This document shows, piece by piece, positions 1-5,005 of a stretch of DNA of 6,940 nucleotides. Origin of the DNA: an uncultured Eubacteriales bacterium (lineage in GTDB: Bacteria; Bacillota; Clostridia; Oscillospirales; Acutalibacteraceae); NCBI GenBank assembly GCA_934718145.1, contig CAKUZC010000059.1, forward strand, positions 1-6,940, written 5' to 3'. Both the position numbers and the translations under genes were made by a program. Every line of letters starts with the position of its first letter. Within the stretch, counting starts at the first letter, position 1. The notes beneath the pieces were generated by a model. The model ran no database searches. It was given only the letters and a program-made list of their open reading frames with translations, and was not told where the DNA came from.

Positions 1-525
1 CTCTTCACTAAAAATACATCCGCAGTATTTTTGCATGTAAAAATTCATTTCTCGAGCCTCATTCTGGCCTTCAGAAAAATACGGACGAAAATCGCGATAA
101 AAAAATCCAATCCCATACTTTTTTTCAAGTTCATAACCGATTTTTTTTATTAACTCGTGGTTTTGATAAGGACTTATCAATAAAGTTGTCGAAAACGCTT
201 TATATCCTTTTTCTAAAGCACATTTTACAGTTTCGGAAAGCCGTTTTCTGTAACAATTTTCACATCTTTCTCTTCCAAAGTGAGGATAAATTTCTGAAAT
301 AAATTCTCTTAAACCATACTCATCATGGTTAATATATTCAATTTTATTGTTTTGGACATATGTAAGTAAAGTCTTTTTACGATTCTCATATTCCTTAAAA
401 GGATGAATATTGGGATTATACCAAAATACTACAGGAATAATGTTATCTTCTTTTAACTTTTCAATACATTTTATAGAACAAGGAGCACAACAAGTATGTA
501 AAAGAATCTTTTTAAAATTGCTCAT
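1..525 (-). CDS. queH: Epoxyqueuosine reductase QueH (partial, C-terminus off the window)
   Basis: QueH reduces epoxyqueuosine to queuosine in the wobble position of tRNAs with GUN anticodons, the last step of queuosine synthesis. It is the non-orthologous replacement for the cobalamin enzyme QueG and acts in the cytoplasm. I translated the minus strand from the ATG at 525; the frame stays open for 175 codons to the window edge. Family hallmarks are visible: HTCCAPC at residues 10-16, the WYNPNIHP stretch at 35-42, RCENCYRKR at 87-95, STTLLISPYQ near 112-121, and YCGC at 167-170. The cysteine groups near both ends match the iron-sulfur/iron ligands of the DUF208 family. YCGC usually sits close to the C-terminus, so probably only a short tail is missing. 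An AAGG site at 534-537 lies 8 nt before the start, inside the end of the upstream gene, which suggests translational coupling. Confidence 0.93.
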   Translation of the reverse strand, partial: MSNFKKILLHTCCAPCSIKCIEKLKEDNIIPVVFWYNPNIHPFKEYENRKKTLLTYVQNNKIEYINHDEYGLREFISEIYPHFGRERCENCYRKRLSETVKCALEKGYKAFSTTLLISPYQNHELIKKIGYELEKKYGIGFFYRDFRPYFSEGQNEAREMNFYMQKYCGCIFSEE

Positions 526-528
526 TAA

Positions 529-816
529 CTATGCCTTTTTATAATCTTGTTTTTCTTTTTGTGTCCAAGAAAAAATTCCCCTGATAGCTAAGAGAAAGTA
601 AACAAAAAACAGAGCACTTTGAGCATATTCTCCTATTACAAAAAATCTTATAGTCATATATAAATTAGATACTAACCAAAAAGCAAATCCCCACTTATTT
701 CTTTCTGCGTTCATCAATGTACCCGCCAAACCAATCGCAGACATTATCCACGACAGAATGGTCCAAACAGATTCCTGATTAGATATGCTCCTTACAAATT
801 CAGCAAATGATTCCAT
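529..816 (-). CDS. Small three-helix membrane protein, PnuC/SWEET-like
   Basis: A 95-residue protein with three predicted membrane helices at about 17-36, 42-61 and 64-84, and a charged Lys-rich tail. The second and third helices (KWGFAFWLVSNL at 41-52, then AQSALFFVYFLLAIRG at 65-80) resemble half of a PnuC-type vitamin transporter (nicotinamide riboside, thiamine or riboflavin uptake). That fold is related to SWEET/SemiSWEET proteins, in which three-helix units dimerise. The family call is by eye and tentative. The ATG at 814-816 is preceded by an AGGA-type SD at 828-831, 11 nt away. The TAG stop is only 3 bp before queH, so the two are almost certainly one transcript. A role in moving a queuosine precursor or another small metabolite is inference from the neighbour only. 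It could equally be an unrelated three-helix protein. Confidence 0.8.
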   Translation of the reverse strand: MESFAEFVRSISNQESVWTILSWIMSAIGLAGTLMNAERNKWGFAFWLVSNLYMTIRFFVIGEYAQSALFFVYFLLAIRGIFSWTQKEKQDYKKA

Positions 817-859
817 AGTTTTTCAATTCCTCTTCCTTTTCTAAAATACATTGCAGTAC

Positions 860-888
860 TTTATTTTTATTCTTCTTAATATTATAAT
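860..888 (+). promoter_or_regulatory. Probable rarA promoter, sharing its -10 with the divergent promoter
   Basis: A plus-strand TATAAT at 883-888 overlaps the minus-strand TATAAT at 881-886, because both lie in the 12-bp palindrome ATATTATAATAT (879-890). The -35 at 860-865 (TTTATT) is weak, with 3 of 6 matches at 17-bp spacing. The start of transcription would be near 895, about 50 nt before the rarA ATG. Confidence 0.4.
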
Positions 889-910
889 ATATTTTAAAGA
901 ATTTTGTAAA
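881..910 (-). promoter_or_regulatory. Sigma-A-type promoter for the small membrane protein-queH pair
   Basis: Read on the minus strand, TTTACA (905-910) is followed after 18 nt by TATAAT (881-886). The -35 matches 5 of 6 consensus bases and the -10 matches all six. Transcription would start near 874, leaving an untranslated leader of about 57 nt before the ATG at 816. I see no preQ1 riboswitch in that leader. Confidence 0.6.
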
Positions 911-943
911 ATAAATTTATTGAATATAATTCGGAGAAAATTT

Positions 944-2215
944 ATGATTGCACCACTAGCGGAAAGATTAAGACCCCAAAAATTGGATGAATTAGTAGGT
1001 CAAAAACATATTTTTGGAGACTCATTTGAAAAATTATTAAAATCGTCAAATATTCCTAATATGATTTTTTACGGACCTCCCGGTACTGGGAAAACAACTG
1101 CTGCTCAAATAATTTCAAAGCAATCAGATAAACGATTTTATAAAATAAATGCAACATCCTCTTCCCTTTCTGACATTAAAAATGTAATTTTACAAATAAA
1201 TCCGCTAACAGCTCCCAATGGTATCCTTTTATACATAGATGAAATACAATATTTTAATAAAAAGCAACAACAAGCACTGCTTGAATTCATGGAAAATGGA
1301 AAAATTACGCTTATAGCTTCAACTACGGAAAATCCATATTTTTATATATTTCCCGCTGTTTTAAGCCGTTCACAGGTTTTTGAATTTAAACGAGCATCTA
1401 TAAACGAAATAAATAAAGCATTGATTAGAGCTGTAAAGTTTTTGGAAAAAGAACAAAATACAGTTATTAAAATATCAGATAAAACAATTGAAAGAATCTC
1501 ATCACTTTCAAAGGGTGATGTCCGTCGTGCAATAAATGCATTAGAAATTTGTTTTTTATCTTGTGAATGTAAAGACAATGTAAAAAATTTTGATAATTTA
1601 GATATTTTAGAAAAATTGGAAGAAAATTCTTTTACCGGATATAACAAAACCGGAGACGATCATTATGATTTACTTTCTGCCTTTCAAAAATCAAGAAGAG
1701 GTTCTGACCCTGATGCTTCAATATATTATCTTGCTAAACTTTTGGAAACAGGAGAATTACACAGTATCTGCAGAAGACTTTTAATTTGTGTATGTGAAGA
1801 TGTAGGACTGGCTTATCCGAATATTATTCCCACTATAAAATCTTTAACCGATATAGCGCTTCAAGTAGGCCTTCCGGAAGCACGAATTCCTCTCGCTGAT
1901 GCAGTGATAATAGCAGCACTGTCTCCCAAATCAAATTCAGCTTACAAAGCTATAAATTCAGCGATTCAAGATATAAAAAGCGGAAAAAATTATGATATTC
2001 CGAGACACTTAAAAAATGCGCACTGTGACAGCACACTCAAAAGTAAAATTAACTTGAAGAATTATCTTTACCCTCACGATTATAAAAATCATTGGATAAA
2101 TCAACAATATCTACCTGATGAAATTAAAAATAAGAAGTATTACCATTCCCAAAACAATAAGAATGAATCCGCTTTTAAACAGTACTGGGAAAAAACAACA
2201 AAAAATGAATTTTAA
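944..2215 (+). CDS. rarA: Replication-associated recombination protein A (RarA/MgsA), AAA+ ATPase
   Basis: RarA is a clamp-loader-like AAA+ ATPase that works at stalled or gapped replication forks and interacts with single-stranded-DNA-binding protein. The 423 residues match the usual length (about 420-450). Domains in order: N-terminal PLAERLRPQKLDELVGQKH; Walker A GPPGTGKT at 44-51; Walker B LLYIDEI at 95-101; sensor 1 ASTTEN at 125-130; arginine-finger SRS at 141-143; sensor 2 GDVRRAINAL at 191-200; then the family-specific C-terminal part, with YDLLSAFQKS and RRGSDPDA at 241-258, EDVGLAYP at 285-292 and QQYLPDE at 387-393. The frame is open upstream to an ATG at 851. The ATG at 944 is preferred: it has GGAG at 933-936 with a 7-nt spacer, it gives the canonical N-terminus, and the extra 31 residues would be AT-rich low-complexity sequence. 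It is divergent from the queH pair and convergent with the lipase gene. Confidence 0.96.
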   Translation: MIAPLAERLRPQKLDELVGQKHIFGDSFEKLLKSSNIPNMIFYGPPGTGKTTAAQIISKQSDKRFYKINATSSSLSDIKNVILQINPLTAPNGILLYIDEIQYFNKKQQQALLEFMENGKITLIASTTENPYFYIFPAVLSRSQVFEFKRASINEINKALIRAVKFLEKEQNTVIKISDKTIERISSLSKGDVRRAINALEICFLSCECKDNVKNFDNLDILEKLEENSFTGYNKTGDDHYDLLSAFQKSRRGSDPDASIYYLAKLLETGELHSICRRLLICVCEDVGLAYPNIIPTIKSLTDIALQVGLPEARIPLADAVIIAALSPKSNSAYKAINSAIQDIKSGKNYDIPRHLKNAHCDSTLKSKINLKNYLYPHDYKNHWINQQYLPDEIKNKKYYHSQNNKNESAFKQYWEKTTKNEF

Positions 2216-2305
2216 AACAAAAAATGCAATTATCCCAACTGCTGAAAATATGCAAAGTATGAGTAATAAAATCAAAAAAATCAAGAAAAATCTTAAACAT
2301 CCCAT
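2111..2305 (-). CDS. Doubtful 64-residue hydrophobic small ORF
   Basis: An open frame starting at ATG 2303-2305, which overlaps the last 13 bp of the lipase gene in another frame, and ending in TAG at 2111-2113. The product would be almost entirely hydrophobic, with two membrane segments at about 6-32 and 44-62 and very few charges. Favouring a real gene: the start/stop overlap typical of coupled genes, and its filling of the 77-bp gap between rarA and the lipase gene. Against: the last 105 bp are exactly antisense and in register to rarA codons, where Lys/Asn/Glu codons read as Phe/Ile/Phe on the other strand, so hydrophobicity is expected by chance. The nearest SD-like AGGA lies about 15 nt upstream. 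I recognise no family, and it may well be a shadow. Confidence 0.25.
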   Translation of the reverse strand: MGCLRFFLIFLILLLILCIFSAVGIIAFFVLKFIFCCFFPVLFKSGFILIVLGMVILLIFNFIR

Positions 2306-2961
2306 ATGCTTGAATAATATTCCTGTAAACTATGCTTTTTCATTGAAAAGGGTTTAAAAGGATTGTTCTTTCCGACTGTAAGTTTTGCGCCTACGTGTCT
2401 ATAGCCTAAAAAAGCAAAAGGAACTTTGGGAACTATATCGTTTTTATTTTCTACCCTAAGAGTTTTGAAAAGTCTCAAATTATACGATTTTTTAAAAGCA
2501 TTATTTCCCACTCTAGGGCAACCAAAAACTACAACTTCATAACTTTTATCGGGAAAATTATATTCAAGGTCTACAGCACATAAAATAGCCAATGCTGCTC
2601 CGTAGGAATGACCCGTGACATAGACCTTTCTTATCTTATCAGTTATAATTTTATGAATTTTTCCTCTGACATTTTTAGATTTATATGTACTTATAAAACC
2701 TGAATGTACTCTGATTTTAGAAGAATAATTGTTGTAAGGGACAACAGTTTTCCAAAATTTAGAATCCACTTTCCAATCTTTTAAAGAATCAGAACCACGA
2801 AAAGCAATAATTAATGTATCTTTCACAATTCTTACAAAACATTGAACATCTGTTTTTTTATCATTTATAAATATAATTTTTTCATCTTCTACGCAAGGTT
2901 GATGATTAACATAAGACATTCCACAATACTCAAGCATCTTAATTATAGTATTTTTATTCAA
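2293..2961 (-). CDS. Class-3 (Mbeg/DUF-like) lipase-family alpha/beta hydrolase
   Basis: A likely serine esterase or lipase of the lipase class 3 fold; the substrate cannot be read from sequence. With the TTG start the protein has 222 residues. Visible motifs: the oxyanion-region AFRGS at 53-57, followed by DW; the nucleophile elbow GHSYGAALA at 117-125 with Ser119; VVFGCPRVGN at 144-153; the probable catalytic Asp175 in NDIVPKVPF; and a C-terminal His210 as the likely triad histidine (His189 is an alternative). No signal peptide or membrane helix is visible, so it is probably cytoplasmic. The frame is open to an ATG at 3000, but that has no SD. TTG at 2959-2961 has GAGGTG (2970-2975) with an 8-nt spacer and leaves room for a promoter. 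It is convergent with rarA and divergent from nth. Confidence 0.85.
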   Translation of the reverse strand: MNKNTIIKMLEYCGMSYVNHQPCVEDEKIIFINDKKTDVQCFVRIVKDTLIIAFRGSDSLKDWKVDSKFWKTVVPYNNYSSKIRVHSGFISTYKSKNVRGKIHKIITDKIRKVYVTGHSYGAALAILCAVDLEYNFPDKSYEVVVFGCPRVGNNAFKKSYNLRLFKTLRVENKNDIVPKVPFAFLGYRHVGAKLTVGKNNPFKPFSMKKHSLQEYYSSIWDV

Positions 2962-2969
2962 TCGAAATT

Positions 2970-2975
2970 CACCTC
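2970..2975 (-). promoter_or_regulatory. Ribosome binding site that decides the lipase start
   Basis: GAGGTG on the minus strand, 8 nt before the TTG at 2961. It is the strongest SD in this stretch and lies inside the longer open frame that begins with ATG at 3000, so it argues for the shorter TTG-initiated protein. Confidence 0.65.
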
Positions 2976-3030
2976 GATTAAATATATGAAAGTGTATCAA
3001 AAATAATAAATTTAAAAAGGAGATTAAATT

Positions 3031-3672
3031 ATGACAGATCTAGAACGTGCTCAATCTACAATTGAAATTTTGAAAGAACAATACCCAAATGCATCTTGTT
3101 CTCTAATATACAATACACCTCTTGAATTTTTAATATCTATACGTCTTTCTGCTCAATGCACTGATGCCAGAGTAAATTCAGTCACGCCATCATTGTTTTC
3201 TGAATTTAAAAATTTGGAAGAATTCTCAAATGCTGAACCTGAAAAAATAGAACCATACATATACCCATGTGGGTTTTATAAAATAAAATCTTGTGATATA
3301 GTAAACATGTGTAAAATAATAAAAAACGAATTCGGAGGAAAAATCCCTGATAACTTAACAGACCTTATTTCATTGCCGGGAATTGGTCGAAAAACAGCAA
3401 ACCTCTTTTTAGGAGAAATATTTAATAAACCAGGCATAGTTGTGGATACCCATTTTATAAGAATTACAAAAAGGCTTGGGTTTCATTGCAGTAAAAATGC
3501 TTTAAAAATTGAAAAAATCATGGAAGACTTGATTCCACCACCGGAAATGCTTAAATTTTGTCACAGAATAATAGCTCATGGAAGAAAAGTCTGTACAGCT
3601 CGCAGTCCAAAATGCTCGGAATGTTGTCTAAAAAAAATATGTAACTATTATATTGACAACGCAAAAAATTAA
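3031..3672 (+). CDS. nth: Endonuclease III (DNA glycosylase/AP lyase)
   Basis: Nth removes oxidised pyrimidines from DNA and cuts the resulting abasic site by beta-elimination, starting base-excision repair. The 213 residues match the family length (211 in E. coli). Features in order: helical core with LSAQCTDARVN at 39-49; helix-hairpin-helix LPGIGRKTAN at 115-124 with the catalytic Lys121; the VVDTH loop with catalytic Asp139; and a C-terminal [4Fe-4S] cluster with Cys188, Cys195, Cys198 and Cys204 in the exact C-x6-C-x2-C-x5-C spacing. All key residues are intact, so the enzyme should be active. The ATG has AAGGAG (3017-3022) with an 8-nt spacer. Its last codons contain the promoter of the next operon. 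No terminator separates them, so read-through into the downstream genes is possible. Confidence 0.97.
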   Translation: MTDLERAQSTIEILKEQYPNASCSLIYNTPLEFLISIRLSAQCTDARVNSVTPSLFSEFKNLEEFSNAEPEKIEPYIYPCGFYKIKSCDIVNMCKIIKNEFGGKIPDNLTDLISLPGIGRKTANLFLGEIFNKPGIVVDTHFIRITKRLGFHCSKNALKIEKIMEDLIPPPEMLKFCHRIIAHGRKVCTARSPKCSECCLKKICNYYIDNAKN

Positions 3673-3681
3673 TGTTATAAT
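3653..3681 (+). promoter_or_regulatory. Perfect-consensus sigma-A promoter with extended -10
   Basis: TTGACA (3653-3658), a 17-bp spacer and TATAAT (3676-3681), with TG at 3673-3674 one base before the -10. All twelve hexamer bases, the spacer length and the extended -10 match consensus. Transcription should start near 3688, giving a leader of only about 24 nt before the GTG at 3712. The -35 lies in the final codons of nth. Confidence 0.9.
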
Positions 3682-3711
3682 ACAATTATAAAACGATTAA
3701 ACAGAAGGGCT

Positions 3712-4329
3712 GTGATTAAAATTTCTGGATGGGGTTCTATATTTCACCGCGTTTTGATAGACACGCTCTTAATATCTGCAGTAGGGTGTTTAGTATGTTT
3801 TACATTGAAGTTTCAGACATTTTCTCCTAGTATAAGTCAAGGAATTTTAAATATTACAGGCGATGACTATGGACAAAAAGAAATGGGCAAGGACTTATCT
3901 GATATTATAAAAAATGTCAAAAATACTACCCAAAAAGCTGATATGTGTTTGGAATCTGTTAATAACATTTTAGGTAGCAAAAAAGATCAAATAAAAATGA
4001 AAAACAATCTTTTGGAAATTACTAAAAATACAAATAAATGTTTGAGTTCCCTAAATAAAATTCTAGATAACAAGGAATGTGCTGTAAAGTTAGGAAAAAG
4101 TAAAGATATTGCGGGTTTAGTAAGTAAATTAAATACTTGTATGGACTCTATAAATACAACTATTGGTGAGAAGAGCAATCTTGCAAAAATAAGTAAAAAT
4201 GTTGCAGAAATTACTTCTAATACTAATGAAGTTATAGGAGCATTTAATGAGGGAATGAAAAAATCCGGAGGAATAGGTCTTGTAAAAGGAGCTACTTTTG
4301 ATTACTCTAAATCCAAAGTTAATGATTAA
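3712..4329 (+). CDS. Membrane-anchored repeat/coiled-coil protein, unknown function
   Basis: I do not recognise a family. The 205-residue protein has a short N-terminus with Lys3 and Arg13, one membrane helix at about 14-32, then an all-helical polar region. That region carries about four diverged copies of a 31-33-residue unit whose core reads roughly CLxSxNxIL: CLESVNNIL at 79, CLSSLNKIL at 110, CMDSINTTI at 143, and a weaker VIGAFNEGM at 174. Each copy is preceded by an L/I-rich helix with NT or NTN. The C-terminus is Gly-rich, then polar. The positive N-terminus suggests the repeats face outward, but this is inference. The GTG start is uncertain: AAGGG (3705-3709) is only 2 nt away, and the ATT at 3715 would be better spaced. 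It is the first gene of a two-gene operon, 26 bp before the next. The layout recalls tether or needle-like proteins such as the MCE helical tail, but no MCE domain is seen. Confidence 0.85.
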   Translation: MIKISGWGSIFHRVLIDTLLISAVGCLVCFTLKFQTFSPSISQGILNITGDDYGQKEMGKDLSDIIKNVKNTTQKADMCLESVNNILGSKKDQIKMKNNLLEITKNTNKCLSSLNKILDNKECAVKLGKSKDIAGLVSKLNTCMDSINTTIGEKSNLAKISKNVAEITSNTNEVIGAFNEGMKKSGGIGLVKGATFDYSKSKVND

Positions 4330-4355
4330 GATAAAACTAAGGAAGGTAAAAAATT

Positions 4356-4859
4356 ATGGAATCAAAATTTAAAATAATTCTAAGTTCCGTTATTACTTTG
4401 TCGATTGCCGTGGCTACATCTTTTGTATTAACAAAATGCATGTTAAGAGGTGTTGAATCTAGAATTACCGATAATGTAAATAAAAATGTGATGAAGAAAA
4501 ATAAATATGTAGAGGTAGAACTAAATTCAATAAAAAAAGATGTAGAAAAGCTTGGGGAAAAATTAGGAAAAATAAAAGATAAAGTTTTGAAAAAAGACGA
4601 CGATAGTTTAAAAAATTTACTTGAAGCTCAATCCGAAGGAATGCAGAATGCGTTTTCTGTTTTGAATGAACAAGTGCAATGTCTAACCCGAGAAATTGAA
4701 TCTAATAAAAAATCTGATACTGTTAAAACTCCCGATAAAGATGCTAATAGGGAATCTAAGGGAGATTCTGAAAAAAGTGCTAATAAAGATTCCAATGAAG
4801 ACTCAGGTAATAATAAATCTGGTAAAAGTACTGGATTTTTAAGCTTTTTTGGCTTTTAA
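4356..4859 (+). CDS. Membrane-anchored coiled-coil protein with low-complexity tail, unknown function
   Basis: I do not recognise a family. The 167-residue protein has a membrane helix at about 6-26, then a Lys/Glu-rich segment at about 44-115 with heptad-like spacing of V, I and L (VELNSIKKDVEKLGEKLGKI), typical of a coiled coil. Residues 117-158 form a Ser/Lys/Asp/Asn-rich, surely disordered linker, and the protein ends in the hydrophobic tail GFLSFFGF. Cys28 follows the helix, but the preceding residues (VLTK) are not a lipobox, so a lipoprotein is unlikely. The ATG has GGAAGG (4341-4346) with a 9-nt spacer. It shares its architecture with the upstream gene, which suggests the two products work together in or at the membrane, perhaps as a hetero-oligomer. 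It resembles YtxH-type proteins only in general layout. A terminator follows 24 bp after the stop. Confidence 0.87.
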   Translation: MESKFKIILSSVITLSIAVATSFVLTKCMLRGVESRITDNVNKNVMKKNKYVEVELNSIKKDVEKLGEKLGKIKDKVLKKDDDSLKNLLEAQSEGMQNAFSVLNEQVQCLTREIESNKKSDTVKTPDKDANRESKGDSEKSANKDSNEDSGNNKSGKSTGFLSFFGF

Positions 4860-4883
4860 GTTTTTTTTAAAAAATAAAAATTT

Positions 4884-4910
4884 AACCGCTCGTAAACCGA
4901 GTGGTTTTTT
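4884..4910 (+). terminator. Rho-independent terminator of the two-gene membrane operon
   Basis: AACCGCTCG (4884-4892) pairs with CGAGTGGTT (4898-4906) as a 9-bp stem with one G-U pair and a 5-nt loop, running into a T tract at 4905-4910. On the other strand the hairpin is followed by TTAAATTTTTATTTTTT, so it could also stop dxs transcripts arriving from the right. Confidence 0.88.
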
Positions 4911-5005
4911 AATTTAAAATAAAGTATAAAGAAAAAACACAATGATATTTAGTAGTCTTAACTATATGTATTTTGTATATCTTTCAGAATACAGTCCAAA
5001 CACTT
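4911..5005. other. Convergent intergenic spacer
   Basis: Between the terminator and the dxs stop. I see no ORF, RNA gene or second terminator here, only AT-rich sequence. Confidence 0.6.

Noticed and set aside
817..874. Possible preQ1 riboswitch ahead of the queH pair
   Set aside because: The short leader lacks the C-rich loop and the conserved hairpin plus A-rich tail of preQ1 classes.
925..930. Second TATAAT before rarA, with TTGTAA at 904-909
   Set aside because: The spacer is only 15 bp and transcription would start at the SD itself, leaving no usable leader.
851..943. Upstream extension of rarA to ATG 851
   Set aside because: It adds 31 low-complexity hydrophobic residues absent from the family and would start upstream of the likely transcription start. 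ATG 944 has a proper SD.
1342..1647. Minus-strand frame of about 100 codons inside rarA
   Set aside because: Fully antisense to conserved RarA sequence, with no SD and no recognisable product.
2118..2357. Plus-strand frame of 79 codons spanning the rarA end and the lipase end
   Set aside because: It overlaps two real genes in other frames and has a Lys/Asn/Ile-rich composition expected from A-rich DNA.
3987..4178. Minus-strand frame inside the first membrane-operon gene
   Set aside because: Antisense to a repeat-bearing ORF that has its own promoter; the product is a Phe/Leu-rich artefact of Lys-rich sense codons.
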